Assembly: GCF_003171715.1 (NCBI RefSeq)
Contig: NZ_QGHL01000001.1
Coordinates: forward strand, 19,494-83,493
DNA length: 64,000 nucleotides
Reading direction: 5' to 3'
DNA from: Novosphingobium meiothermophilum
GTDB lineage: Bacteria > Pseudomonadota > Alphaproteobacteria > Sphingomonadales > Sphingomonadaceae
This document shows, in pieces, positions 1 to 10,337 of the stretch (the first letter of the stretch is position 1; every line of letters starts with the position of its first letter). Both the position numbers and the translations under genes were made by a program. The notes under the pieces are model-generated. The model saw only the letters and a list, made by a program, of their open reading frames with translations, was not told the origin of the DNA and ran no database searches.

Positions 1-1872
1 CTGGGCGATCAGCAGACCCGCACCGGCACCCTGCAAATCATGTTCAAGCCCGCATCGAACCTCTCGATCCGCGCCATGGGCATGTATTCGGAAGACGCCG
101 ACGGCCCGTCCGCGCAGGGCATGCTCTCGGCCTATGAACTGCGCGCCAACAACGGCAGCATCAACATCCCGTTCCGCAGCGGCAACACCAACGGCACGGT
201 GATCGTCCCCAGCCTTGCCAACTGCACGCTGAACGGCACCAATCCCTTCATCTGCGGCGCGGCACCTTCACTGCCCGCAGGCTTCAGCCCGGCGCAGAAC
301 ACGCTGGAAGATGCGCTGCTGGCGCGGATCCTTGCCCGTCCCGATCTGCGCGTTGCCGATCCGTCGAAGGGCACCAAGGGCTATGGCCTCGTCCGTCAGT
401 ATTACCACCTGCACCTCAACATCGACTATGAACTGGGCGACACGGGCCTGACGCTGTCCTCGCTCACGGGATACAACAACGAGCTGTATTCCCAATTGGC
501 CGACCTCGACAACTACGACAGCTCGCTGCTGCGCAATGCGGTTGCCACCACCGCCAACGGCCTGCGCACCTACTGGACCTTCCCCTTCCTGGTCGAACGC
601 CGCAACAAGGACTTTTCGCAGGAGCTGCGCCTTTCCTATGACAAGGGCGGCGCCTTCAAGGGAATGCTGGGGGCAAGCTACCTTGAAACCGAGGCGCGCG
701 GCGCCCTGCTCAGCGTATTCAACGAGGAACAGTTCGGCGCGGCACGTTCGGCCGGCACGCTCACCCCGCCGGCGCGCGCCGAAACCTGGGGCGTGTTCGG
801 CAGCCTCAGCTATGACGTGACCGATGCGCTGAACATCAGCGCCGAAGGTCGTTGGCAGCGCGACAAGGTCTTTGCCTTCGCCGGTGGCCGCCCGGTAACG
901 ATCAGCGCGGCCGCGGCAACAACCTACGGCCTGCCCGCAGGAACCTTCGCCCCGCTGACCACGTTCTTCAACAAGTCGTTCGACAACTTCATGCCGCGCA
1001 TCATCGTAAACTACGATGTGAACCCGGACATTATGGTCTATGCGTCATGGTCGAAGGCGGCCAACGTCACGCTCAGCTCGTTCAACACGCAGTTCCTTTC
1101 GGGTTCGGCGGGCGAGTTCGCAGCCGCCCAGTCGATCGGCCTCAGCGTGATCGTCCGCCCGGAAAAGCTCACCAACTATGAAGTGGGCCTCAAGGGCAAG
1201 TTCCTCGATGGCAAGCTCTATGTCTCGCTGGCTGGCTACATCGCCGACTGGACGGACCAGCACAACAACCGTTCGGTGATCTTCCTCGACACCTCGATCC
1301 CCAACGCGCTGCCCTCGATCGTCAGCGGGGTTGCCAATACCGGCAAGACGCAGGTGCGCGGCATCGAACTGGACATCAACGCCGAACCGTTCAAGGGCTT
1401 CACCATCAACGCATCGGGCGCCTTGAACGAAAGCAGCATCCGCAGCTTTGCCGATCCGGCGATCACCCGCCTCACGGGCGTGACCGGCGATGGCTTCAAG
1501 GGCAAGCAGCTTCCGCTCACCTCGAAGTATTCGGCCAACCTCGGCGCGCAATACACCGGCGATCTGGCCGAGGACATGACCTGGTTCGTGCGCGGCGATC
1601 TGTCCTACAAGTCGCGCCAGTTCGTCGATCCGGCGAACCTCACCTGGATCAAGGGCCGCGCGCAGGTCAACGCGCGCATCGGCTTCACCAAGGGCAGCTT
1701 CGGGCTGGAAGCCTTCGCCACCAACCTGTTCAACGACCGCAACTATACCGCAGTCGCGCAGAACAACCTGCTTGAACCCAGCTTCGCCCTTTCGGGCGCG
1801 GCCTTCGGCTATCTCAACGTGGGTCTGCCCGAACTGCGCACCTTCGGCATTCGCGGCAACTACCGCTTCTGA
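1..1872 (+). CDS. TonB-dependent receptor, C-terminal part (5' end outside window)
   Basis: The reading frame is open from base 1, so the signal peptide, TonB box and plug lie upstream of the window. The visible 623 residues are rich in alternating aromatic/polar beta-strand patterns and end in an aromatic residue (..IRGNYRF), the usual last strand of an outer-membrane beta-barrel. Motifs such as SQELRLSYD, PRIIVNYDV, NYEVGLKGKF and LFNDRNYTA are typical of sphingomonad TonB-dependent receptors. The probable role is energy-dependent uptake of a small organic substrate or siderophore. The specificity is unknown. It sits just outside the catabolic island and may import its substrate, but the terminator and the direction of the next gene make it a separate unit. 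Confidence 0.9.
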   Translation: MGDQQTRTGTLQIMFKPASNLSIRAMGMYSEDADGPSAQGMLSAYELRANNGSINIPFRSGNTNGTVIVPSLANCTLNGTNPFICGAAPSLPAGFSPAQNTLEDALLARILARPDLRVADPSKGTKGYGLVRQYYHLHLNIDYELGDTGLTLSSLTGYNNELYSQLADLDNYDSSLLRNAVATTANGLRTYWTFPFLVERRNKDFSQELRLSYDKGGAFKGMLGASYLETEARGALLSVFNEEQFGAARSAGTLTPPARAETWGVFGSLSYDVTDALNISAEGRWQRDKVFAFAGGRPVTISAAAATTYGLPAGTFAPLTTFFNKSFDNFMPRIIVNYDVNPDIMVYASWSKAANVTLSSFNTQFLSGSAGEFAAAQSIGLSVIVRPEKLTNYEVGLKGKFLDGKLYVSLAGYIADWTDQHNNRSVIFLDTSIPNALPSIVSGVANTGKTQVRGIELDINAEPFKGFTINASGALNESSIRSFADPAITRLTGVTGDGFKGKQLPLTSKYSANLGAQYTGDLAEDMTWFVRGDLSYKSRQFVDPANLTWIKGRAQVNARIGFTKGSFGLEAFATNLFNDRNYTAVAQNNLLEPSFALSGAAFGYLNVGLPELRTFGIRGNYRF

Positions 1873-1916
1873 GCGGTCCTGCCACGGCGCTTCTGCCCAA
1901 GAGGCGGGCAATCAAC

Positions 1917-1949
1917 GGGGGCGGTGCCATGTGGCACCGCCCCCCTTTT
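1917..1949 (+). terminator. Rho-independent terminator of the TonB receptor
   Basis: A 13-bp perfect stem (GGGGGCGGTGCCA / TGGCACCGCCCCC) with a minimal loop is followed by TTTT. It starts 45 bases after the receptor stop codon. Confidence 0.85.
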
Positions 1950-2156
1950 GCTGTCCGGCCCTTCTTGCTGTCCGGCACCGCAGGCAACAGGCAGACGAGT
2001 CCACTCGTCAGGCCCATGCGCGGATGGCCCGGCCCGGCATTGCGGGACAGGCAGCGCGGCTATCGAGGCAGGTCCGGTGATGCCGGGATCTTGACGCCGG
2101 GACTTTGACGCTGGGACTGGTATCCTGGCCGGGTGCGGCGCGCGTTCAGCGCCGCC

Positions 2157-3023
2157 TCACCCCTTGGCATCCCACAGCGGCTGAAGGATGGCGGCCGGGT
2201 TCTCCAGCACTTCCGGCCTGCGCGCTCTGGTTGCCTCGACCCACGCGGGCGGAAGCGATTCCGGGGCGGCGTTCTGACGGCCGATCCCGGTGGCGGTAAG
2301 GTGGCCGGGGTGGTCGCCCATTTCCAGCCACGGGCGCCACGAACAGACATTGGTATAGCTTACCTCGCTCGTCACCCGTGTCGCGCCGGGGCGGGCCAGA
2401 TCGGCGCGCCTTGCGTGAAAGGTATTGCTTTCCGAATAGCGGAACGGCCTGGCCAAGCCGGGGATCGGCATGGCCGTGCGCGAACGCTCCAGCACCCACA
2501 CGTCATCGCCGCGCGCCTCGAAAGGCAGGACATCATGCTCCATCTGCAATCCTGGCACGGTGCGGCCCAGATGGAACGACAGATCCCGCCCGATCCGGAA
2601 CTTCGCCGGGGCAAGCCCGCCGGTCGGCACCTTGCAGTCCTTGCCGGTATAGGGGTTGCGGAAGGTGTCCATCGCCTTGCCCGTCACGGCATCGGTGAAC
2701 CACGCCAGTTCATAGCTGACCGCCTCGTAGCCATCGGCCACCGCACGCCAGCGCGCGAAGGTGGCCGAAACCACCGCGAAAAGCGGGTCCATGCGATCTT
2801 CGATCACGCCGTAATAGCGCGCCGAGGCCCAGCCGATGACAAGGCCCTCATCAAGCGCGCCGCGAATCCGGATGAAATTGCGCAGGCGGCCTTCCGGGCT
2901 TTCAAGATCGAGCGCGGCCCCGGCGCGCGCGCGCCTTGGGCGCGCCGCCAGCGCCGGTGCGCCTGCGGCCATGGCCGCCCCGCCCAGGAAAAGGCCCCCA
3001 AGCATCATACGGCGGTCGATCAT
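2157..3023 (-). CDS. DUF1838 family protein with N-terminal export signal
   Basis: 288 residues. The start at 3023 is preceded by GGGGAGC and gives MIDRR followed by a hydrophobic stretch (GGLFLGGAAMAAGAPALA), a twin-arginine-like or Sec signal. The mature part carries blocks shared with the second copy at 5988-7049: an R..YGV/FGV..E segment, FRNPYTGKDCKVP, and SWRPWLEMGDHPGHL. These blocks match my memory of DUF1838 (PF08894), a family of unknown function. It is divergent from the flavoprotein gene at 3245. The intergenic region holds two copies of the 19-bp palindrome. A periplasmic accessory or enzymatic role in the local catabolic pathway is inference. Confidence 0.65.
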   Translation of the reverse strand: MIDRRMMLGGLFLGGAAMAAGAPALAARPRRARAGAALDLESPEGRLRNFIRIRGALDEGLVIGWASARYYGVIEDRMDPLFAVVSATFARWRAVADGYEAVSYELAWFTDAVTGKAMDTFRNPYTGKDCKVPTGGLAPAKFRIGRDLSFHLGRTVPGLQMEHDVLPFEARGDDVWVLERSRTAMPIPGLARPFRYSESNTFHARRADLARPGATRVTSEVSYTNVCSWRPWLEMGDHPGHLTATGIGRQNAAPESLPPAWVEATRARRPEVLENPAAILQPLWDAKG

Positions 3024-3100
3024 CGCAAGCTCCCCATGCTTGATTGTCTGCCAGCCCACGCTGTTGCGGCGCCCGCGTGCAGGCCATCGCCGCCCTGCAT

Positions 3101-3119
3101 CTATCCGCAGCGCGGACAG
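3101..3119. promoter_or_regulatory. 19-bp palindrome CTRTCCG-N5-CGGAYAG, site 1
   Basis: CTATCCGCAGCGCGGACAG, 77 bp upstream of the DUF1838 start at 3023. It has the same architecture as the sites at 3144, 7132, 13486, 28508 and 28599. Confidence 0.75.
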
Positions 3120-3143
3120 GCGCAAAGCCGCATCGCACCGCGC

Positions 3144-3162
3144 CTGTCCGCACACCGGATAG
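3144..3162. promoter_or_regulatory. 19-bp palindrome, site 2
   Basis: CTGTCCGCACACCGGATAG, 82 bp upstream of the ATG at 3245. Together with site 1 it gives each divergent gene its own site at a similar distance. Confidence 0.75.
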
Positions 3163-3244
3163 AACCCGCCCCCCGTTTCATGCTGGCAGCAGGCATGGCA
3201 AGAAAGCGCTGCACGATGCGAAGCGATAGGGGCGATGCCGTGCG

Positions 3245-4804
3245 ATGCGGGGCGCAATGACAATGGCCGATCTTCTCCACTCCCTCAGGCAGGCACTCGG
3301 CAGCGCGGGCGTAGAGACCGGCGCCGACCGGCTGCGCTACTTTGCCAGCGATGTCTATCGCACCGGCGGCCTGCCGCTGGCCGCGGTCCGGCCCGCCACG
3401 GTCGAGGCCCTGCAAGAAGCGGTGCGCCTGTGCGCGGCGGCGGGCGTGGCCATGGTCCCGCGCGGCGGCGGCGCATCCTATACCGATGGCTATGTTCGCC
3501 CCGAAGGCGGTCACGTGCTGATCGATACGGGCGCGCTCGATGCCATCATGATCGACGAAACCAATGCCGTCGTCACCGCGGGCGCGGGCGTGACCTGGGC
3601 AAACCTCAAGACCGCGCTAGAGGCAAAGGGCCTGCGCACGCCCTTCTGGGGGCCGTTTTCCGGCCTTGCCGCCACGGTCGGCGGATCGATGAGCCAGAAC
3701 ACGCTCAGCCACGGCAGCACCGCGCACGGCATTTCCGCGCAATCGGTGATCGGGTTCGATGTGGTGCTGGCCAACGGCGATCTTCTCACAACCAACGCCT
3801 GCGATGCCATGCGCTGGTATGGGCCAGACCTGACCGGCCTGTTCACCGGTGATTGCGGCGCCTTCGGGATCAAGGCGCGCGTGCGCCTGCCGCTGCTGCC
3901 GGTCCTTGCCGAAGCGGTGCCGGTGTCCTTCGCGTTCGACAGCTTTGCCGATTACCATGCAGGCGTGCGGGCCGCGCAGATCGCCCGGCTCGACGACAGC
4001 CACTTCGGGCTGGACCTTGCCCTCTCGCAGGGGCAGATCGCCCGGCAGGAAGGCATGGGCGCACGGCTGAAGATCGCGCTTCAGGTGATGCAGAACGCGC
4101 CGAGCAGGCTCAAGGGGCTTGCCAGCCTGGTGAAGATGGCGATTGCCGGGGAAAACCCCATGCGCGCCGGGCAATACATGTGCCACTTCATCGTCGAGGG
4201 CTTCGATGCCGGGGACGCCGCGCACAAGGCCCGGCAATTGCGCCGCATTGTCGGCCGCCATGGCCGCGAGATCGCCAATACCGTGCCCACCTTCGTGCGC
4301 TCGGTCCCCTTTGCGCCGCTGTTCAACATCCTTGGCCCCGGCGGCGAACGCTGGGTGCCGGTCCACGGCGTGCTGACGCATGACCGCGCGGTTGCCTTCA
4401 ACGATGCCTTCCACGCGCTGCTCGCTGCGCGCAAGGCCGAGATGGACCGGCTTGGCGTGTGGACCGGCACGATGTTCTCGCCGGTCGGACCGTCGGGCTT
4501 CCTCTATGAAATCGCGCTCTACTGGCCCGATGCGCGCACCGACTATCACCTGACCACGCTTGGCGCGGATTACATTGCCGGTCTGGCCGATTTTCCCGCC
4601 AATCCCGAAGCCGCCGCCTGTGCCGACGATCTCAAGGAAGCCATCGTCGACCTGTTCCAGCAGTTCGGCGCAGGCCACTTCCAGATCGGCCGCGCCTACC
4701 CCTATCGGGCGCGCCTGCCGGAAAGGGCAAGTGGCCTGCTGGCTGCGGTGAAGCGCGAACTCGATCCCGATGGCCTGATGAACCCCGGCGCGCTAGGCCT
4801 CTGA
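3245..4804 (+). CDS. FAD-linked oxidase of the vanillyl-alcohol oxidase / 4-cresol dehydrogenase type
   Basis: 519 residues, the usual size of 4-cresol dehydrogenase flavoprotein subunits. An N-terminal FAD-binding PCMH domain includes the pyrophosphate loop PRGGGASYTDGY (about residues 72-83) and GGSMSQNTLSHGST. The C-terminal substrate domain ends in GLMNPGALGL, the family-typical tail. No cytochrome subunit gene is adjacent, so an oxidase or a different electron acceptor is possible. An internal ATG at 3257 has a better placed GGGG and may be the true start. A paralogue lies at 29933-31462, and each is next to an MFS gene. It probably oxidises a phenolic or allylic side chain. The substrate is unknown. 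Confidence 0.8.
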   Translation: MRGAMTMADLLHSLRQALGSAGVETGADRLRYFASDVYRTGGLPLAAVRPATVEALQEAVRLCAAAGVAMVPRGGGASYTDGYVRPEGGHVLIDTGALDAIMIDETNAVVTAGAGVTWANLKTALEAKGLRTPFWGPFSGLAATVGGSMSQNTLSHGSTAHGISAQSVIGFDVVLANGDLLTTNACDAMRWYGPDLTGLFTGDCGAFGIKARVRLPLLPVLAEAVPVSFAFDSFADYHAGVRAAQIARLDDSHFGLDLALSQGQIARQEGMGARLKIALQVMQNAPSRLKGLASLVKMAIAGENPMRAGQYMCHFIVEGFDAGDAAHKARQLRRIVGRHGREIANTVPTFVRSVPFAPLFNILGPGGERWVPVHGVLTHDRAVAFNDAFHALLAARKAEMDRLGVWTGTMFSPVGPSGFLYEIALYWPDARTDYHLTTLGADYIAGLADFPANPEAAACADDLKEAIVDLFQQFGAGHFQIGRAYPYRARLPERASGLLAAVKRELDPDGLMNPGALGL

Positions 4805-5926
4805 ACGATAGCGCCCCAGCGTGGCGATCAGCACGACCACCACTGCCAGCACCGCCGCCGATCCCAGCAGCGCCGCGTCATAGCCGCCCAGCGCATCGTA
4901 AGCCTTGCCGAACAGCATCGGCCCCAGCCCTGCGCCAAGGCAGAACACGCCCAGCACCCCGCCATAGGTGGCGCCATAGTTGGCCAGCGCGGCATAGCGC
5001 CCGGTGAAGTAGGCCAGCATGTCAACCTCGGCCCCGGCGGCAAGGCCCAGCATGAGCGCGGCAAGGATCACCGGCCCTCCGCCATGGAGCACCAGCGCGG
5101 CGATCACCGGCGAAAGCAGGAACAGCGCCGCCACATGGGGCGCGTGGAACCGGTCGAACAGGTAGCCCACCACCAGCCGCGCCACCAGCACCGCCACACC
5201 CACGCCCGCCGCCACCTGTGCGGCATCGGCCGCGGCCATGCCCCGGTCAACCAGCATCGGCACCAGATGCACGATCAGCCCGGCCACGATCAGGCCCAGC
5301 AGAAACGCGATGAGCATGAGCATCAGCGTCTGCCGGTTGGCCTCGAACCGGCCGCTTGCGCGCTGGTCCGGGGCGGGCCTGTCGGCCGTGCCGACCAGCA
5401 GGCTGGCGGGCAGGCCGATCATCAGCGTGGCCCCCGCCATGACCAGCAGCGCCCTGCGCCAGCCGCTTGCCGCAAGGACCGGCCCCAGCAGTGCCGGGGC
5501 AAGGATCGCGGCCGTGCCCGTGCCCATCAGCATGAGGCCCAGCGCCAGCCCGCGTGCATGGTCGAACCGCAGCGAGACGATCCGCGCCCAGATGGCGGGC
5601 GTGGTGCCCGCGCCGGCCAGCGACACCATCAGCCACAGCCCGTGCCACGCCGCCACCGAACTGCCCGTGCGCGAAAGCAGGACCAGCGCCAGCGGCGCGG
5701 CGATGAAGCTGGCCAGCGCTATCGGCCGCGCGCCCCAGCGGTCCGCCAGCCAGCCAACCAGCGGGGCCGACAGGAAGATGCCGAACTGCTGGAACGTGGC
5801 CGCGCCCGAAACCGCCGCGCGGCTCCAGCCGTATTCGGCCTGCAAGGGCTTCACGAAAAGGCCCAGCGAATAGAAGCCGATGCCCATCGTGCCCACCCCG
5901 ATGGCAAGCGCGGCGGCCAGCACCAC
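4793..5926 (-). CDS. MFS transporter
   Basis: At least 377 residues with about 12 hydrophobic segments and the MFS loop GWLADRWGARPIA after TM2. It is similar in style to the MFS protein at 28692, and both end in LGRY. The only standard start in frame is GTG at 5926, which falls at the edge of TM1. The frame continues upstream without a stop, with a plausible cytoplasmic leader (SIALSPEARVELARGWPV) from a CTG at 5980. A start there would give 395 residues and sit 7 bases after the DUF1838 stop. It is co-directional with and downstream of DUF1838-2, and its 3' end overlaps the flavoprotein gene by 12 bases tail to tail. Probably an importer of an organic acid or an aromatic compound. Confidence 0.85.
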   Translation of the reverse strand: MVLAAALAIGVGTMGIGFYSLGLFVKPLQAEYGWSRAAVSGAATFQQFGIFLSAPLVGWLADRWGARPIALASFIAAPLALVLLSRTGSSVAAWHGLWLMVSLAGAGTTPAIWARIVSLRFDHARGLALGLMLMGTGTAAILAPALLGPVLAASGWRRALLVMAGATLMIGLPASLLVGTADRPAPDQRASGRFEANRQTLMLMLIAFLLGLIVAGLIVHLVPMLVDRGMAAADAAQVAAGVGVAVLVARLVVGYLFDRFHAPHVAALFLLSPVIAALVLHGGGPVILAALMLGLAAGAEVDMLAYFTGRYAALANYGATYGGVLGVFCLGAGLGPMLFGKAYDALGGYDAALLGSAAVLAVVVVLIATLGRYRSEA

Positions 5927-5987
5927 GGGCCACCCGCGCGCGAGTTCGACCCTGGCTTCGGGAGAGAGAGCGATGCTCAGCGTCCGG

Positions 5988-7049
5988 TCACTCCGGCTTC
6001 TTCACCGCAAACGGCGCGGGCGCCGGCGGCGGCTTGGGCGGGGTCCACCCCGCAGGCACGGGCGCGGGGGTCTGCTCGCGGGCATAGTTTTCAAGGCTGG
6101 ACAGCGACGGGCCGTAGTCCTCGGTCGGCGCGTGGAGCCACTTCTCGCCCATCGCGCGGGCGGCGGCAACCAGATCGGCGGGCAAGTCCTTCTCGCCGTT
6201 CTCGGCGGTCTGGAAATGGGTGAAATAGCTGACGTGGCCTTCGGCCTGCCCCATCAGCATCCACGGCAGCCACGGGGTGATGCGGCTCCACGCGCCGATA
6301 TGGGGGATATGGGTAAGATAGGGGTTCTCCACGTCTTCCTTCTTCACCACGTAGATGAAGTGTTCCGACACGCGGTTCATCACGCCCGAACTTTCGCGCA
6401 CCCACTTGTCGGGCTGAAGCGCGTTGGGATACTGCATGTCGATGCCGGTGTGCAGCACCATCGTGCCGTTGGGACCATATTCCCAGTCCTGAAGAAAGGG
6501 CTGGGGCGGGCGCTTTTCGGTTTGCAGCCCGCCATAGGAGGGCGGCTGCGGCACGAACTCGCTGATCGTGAAGTTGAACGGATCATTGGCGATCGGCACC
6601 ACCTTCACGCGCTCGCCGGTATAGGGATTGTCCCATTCCTTCATGATCTCGCCGGTTTCGAGATTGCGGTAGAACACGATCTCGCGCAGCATCCGGCGAT
6701 AGGCGCCATCCTCAAGCCGCTTGGTCCGCACGAAGCTGAAACCTTCCACGCCGAACAGCGGGCGCACTTTCTCGTTCGGGCGCACGCCAAAAGCCTTGCC
6801 CTTGATCCAGCCGCACTTTTCCTTGGCGGGATCAACATCGGCATCGATCCGCGCATAAGTATCGCGCGTCCACTTGGGATCCTTGAAGTCGATCTTCGTG
6901 ATGAAATCGACCGGCGGCTTGCCCTTGCGCCTGGCCTTGCTTGCCGCGGCGGCAGAGGCCGTGCCCGGCAGCGCCGCCATGCCCGCCATGCCCGCCATGA
7001 GCGCGGCGAAACCCATGCTTTCGCGCCGGGAAAAGTTCTGGTCGTCCAT
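5988..7049 (-). CDS. DUF1838 family protein, Tat-type signal (second copy)
   Basis: 353 residues. The start at 7049 has AAGGAA nine bases upstream. The N-terminus FSRRESMGF plus a hydrophobic stretch ending GTASAAAA looks like a Tat signal. Shared DUF1838 blocks are DNPYTGERVKVVPI and WSRITPWLPWMLMGQAEGHVSY, which align with NPYTGKDCKVP and WRPWLEMGDHPGHL of the first copy. A proline-rich C-terminal tail is unique to this copy. It heads a unit with the MFS gene and is divergent from the methyltransferase, with one 19-bp palindrome between them. The function is unknown. Confidence 0.65.
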   Translation of the reverse strand: MDDQNFSRRESMGFAALMAGMAGMAALPGTASAAAASKARRKGKPPVDFITKIDFKDPKWTRDTYARIDADVDPAKEKCGWIKGKAFGVRPNEKVRPLFGVEGFSFVRTKRLEDGAYRRMLREIVFYRNLETGEIMKEWDNPYTGERVKVVPIANDPFNFTISEFVPQPPSYGGLQTEKRPPQPFLQDWEYGPNGTMVLHTGIDMQYPNALQPDKWVRESSGVMNRVSEHFIYVVKKEDVENPYLTHIPHIGAWSRITPWLPWMLMGQAEGHVSYFTHFQTAENGEKDLPADLVAAARAMGEKWLHAPTEDYGPSLSSLENYAREQTPAPVPAGWTPPKPPPAPAPFAVKKPE

Positions 7050-7131
7050 CGGTGCCCATTCCTTGAAGCTGGGGGAATCTCTAGGATCAAAAATGCCGTG
7101 AATCAAAACGGCCGCACGGCCGACCCTTGGC

Positions 7132-7150
7132 CTATCCGCCCAGCGGACAG
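7132..7150. promoter_or_regulatory. 19-bp palindrome, site 3
   Basis: CTATCCGCCCAGCGGACAG lies between the divergent DUF1838-2 and methyltransferase genes, 82 bp from one start and 80 bp from the other if the methyltransferase starts at 7231. Confidence 0.75.
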
Positions 7151-7230
7151 CGGTGCGGGGCAGGTCTTGCCCGCAAGGGGCTTGAGGCCCCATGCATGTC
7201 GGCGCGCAAGTGCGAAGCGGAGTCGCTCAG

Positions 7231-8456
<1,226 letters not shown>

Positions 8457-8460
<4 letters not shown>

Positions 8461-8834
8461 ACGGAGCCGACACAATGAGCCAGGAACACCCCCACGTCAT
8501 CCGCCACGCCCGCGGCAAGCGCCCCCAGTTCTACGCAACGCCGGGGCTGGATCAGGTCATGTCGATGGTCATGGTATTGGCCAACGAAGTGTCGGTCCTG
8601 CGTGACCGCATCGACAGCGCCGAGCGCGTGGCCAAGGCCCACGGCATCGATCTGGCCGCGGGGATCGAGACGCTCGAACTCGATCAGGCCGCGCTGGAAG
8701 AGCGCGAGGAACGCCGCCAGGATTTCCTGCGCCGCCTGTTCTATCTCCAGCTCAAGGACGCCGACGAGGCAGCCCAGGCCCAGACCGCCGAAGGCTTCAA
8801 CGCGACCATCGCGGAAATCGCGCTTCAGGACTGA
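8457..8834 (+). CDS. Hypothetical protein with helical/coiled-coil character
   Basis: 125 residues. It is translationally coupled to the methyltransferase by ATGA, and a second start (MSQEHP) lies at 8475. The central part VSVLRDRIDSAERVAKAHGIDL and the charged stretch LEEREERRQDFLRRLFYLQLKD predict long helices. There is no signal peptide and no recognised domain. The coupling suggests it works with, or stabilises, the methyltransferase (inference). It is convergent with the DUF3237 gene. Confidence 0.65.
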
Positions 8835-8859
8835 ACCGGCCCATCGCGCCCCGGCACGA

Positions 8860-9414
8860 TCAGTTCACCCGGTAGAACCGGATGGATACCGAAGGGGCAT
8901 TGGTGTTCCTGCCGGGCACCAGCGCGCCGATGAAGGTCTGGCGGTTCAGCCAGTCATATCGGCCCGCGGGCGCCTCGAACACGGCATGGGTGCGCACGGG
9001 AAGCGACCTGCCTTCCCCGTCCTGACAGGCAACCGCGGTGTTGACGATGTTGATGATCACCCCGTCATCGGTCTTCAGGAAATAGTCCGCCTTCAGCTGC
9101 ACGCAGCCATCGGGGCGCACAAGCTGCCAGTCCCAGCCGCCGGGCATGACCGTGCCGCGCAGCGCCGGTCCGCTGAATGTGCCGCCAGTAATGGGAATGA
9201 TCTGGCGGCCGCCCAGCGGGGTGGTTCCCGCCGTCATGCCGGAGGCCAGTGTCACCTCTTCCTCGAACACGAACTCCAGCGAAGGCGAAGCCACGGCGGC
9301 ATCCGGCGCGGGCGCATCCGGCGCGGCAAGGGCCTTGGCGCTCGCGCCCGCCGCGATAGCCAGAACAGGGGCCAGAACCGCGCCCGCAACCAACCCTGCA
9401 ATGCCTGCCTTCAT
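8860..9414 (-). CDS. DUF3237 family protein, exported
   Basis: 184 residues from the ATG at 9414, which follows an excellent GGGGAG. A hydrophobic N-terminus (AGIAGLVAGAVLAPVLAIAAGASA) is a signal peptide. The DUF3237 signature is clear: GGRQIIPITGGTFSGPALRG, GGWDWQLV, and FLKTDDGVIINIVN. The family forms a small beta-barrel, often found beside aromatic degradation genes, with no assigned reaction. It lies 20 bases after the alpha/beta hydrolase gene and is probably the last cistron of the hydrolase operon. Confidence 0.75.
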   Translation of the reverse strand: MKAGIAGLVAGAVLAPVLAIAAGASAKALAAPDAPAPDAAVASPSLEFVFEEEVTLASGMTAGTTPLGGRQIIPITGGTFSGPALRGTVMPGGWDWQLVRPDGCVQLKADYFLKTDDGVIINIVNTAVACQDGEGRSLPVRTHAVFEAPAGRYDWLNRQTFIGALVPGRNTNAPSVSIRFYRVN

Positions 9415-9434
9415 CCTGTCTCCCCTCGCAGCCG

Positions 9435-10337
9435 TCACTTGCGCAGGAGCATCACCGGCAGGCGTTCTGTCAACATCGCATCGAGCCGCCGCTGCGCTGC
9501 GGCCTGTCCGCGCCCCTGCGCCTCGATGAACAGCGCGGAAATGCGCGCGGCAATGGCCAGTTGTTCAAGCTGGCGCGGCCCCGGCAGATCATGGCGGCAG
9601 ATCGCGCCGCCGAAGTAGTGGTCCACCCCTTCCAGCACCAGGCCATAGCGGTTTGCGCCGGGGACGGCAGCATCATAGGGCACCAGATGGCCGCGCCAGC
9701 CTTCACCATCGGTTGCGGTGATGCCGGGCACGATATCCTTGGTGCCGGTCTGGATCAGCGCGGGCACGGCAAGGCTGGCATAGCCTTCGGCCGTGCACAG
9801 CACCGGGATCGGCGCAGGCGGACTGAAGGCGAGGACCGCGCGGGCATTCGGATCGCGCAAGGGGCCGCTCAGCCCTTCGGGCAGGGATGCCGCTGCGCCG
9901 CCCATCGTCAGCGCCACCAGCCCGCCATAGGAATGGCCTGCCGCGATCCACGGGCCTTGGCCGACATGGCGGCTCAGGGTCCGCATGTCCTCGATCCGCG
10001 CCCGCCAGCTTGCAAGGCCGGGAAAGTCCTTCGTGCGCGGATGCTCGGCCGAATCGACGTGGAGCGGGGCAAGGATGCGATACCCCGCCGCCAGCCACGG
10101 GGCGAACAGCGCCTCGTAGAACCGGGGCGCGGAACCCGCGCCATGGCTGAACAGCACCAGCGCCCTTGCCCTGCCGCGCGGCTTCCACTCGGTAATGCCG
10201 ATCTCGCGCCCGTCCGGGCCTGACAGCACGAACCCGCGCGCGATGAAAGGGGCGGTGGAAGAAGGCGCAGCCGCTGCGCGCGCCGCAACCAGCGCCGCGC
10301 CCGCGCCCGCCATGAACGAACGGCGTCCCAGTATCAC
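9435..10337 (-). CDS. Exported alpha/beta hydrolase
   Basis: 300 residues from a GTG at 10337 with a textbook AAGGAGG 7 bases upstream. The GTGA overlaps the previous gene's stop by 4 bases. The N-terminus GRRSFMAGAGAALVAARAAAA fits a Tat signal. The hydrolase core has SHGAG (oxyanion loop), the nucleophile elbow GHSYGG, and a late His in GVDHYFGG. It resembles chlorophyllase/PAF-acetylhydrolase-like esterases. The frame stays open far upstream, but that extension merely shadows the next gene and is not a fusion. Confidence 0.8.
   Translation of the reverse strand: MILGRRSFMAGAGAALVAARAAAAPSSTAPFIARGFVLSGPDGREIGITEWKPRGRARALVLFSHGAGSAPRFYEALFAPWLAAGYRILAPLHVDSAEHPRTKDFPGLASWRARIEDMRTLSRHVGQGPWIAAGHSYGGLVALTMGGAAASLPEGLSGPLRDPNARAVLAFSPPAPIPVLCTAEGYASLAVPALIQTGTKDIVPGITATDGEGWRGHLVPYDAAVPGANRYGLVLEGVDHYFGGAICRHDLPGPRQLEQLAIAARISALFIEAQGRGQAAAQRRLDAMLTERLPVMLLRK

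Noticed and set aside
1045..1911. Long antisense open frames opposite the receptor and other genes
   Set aside because: They arise from high GC at third positions, show no domain patterns, and lie opposite well-supported genes.
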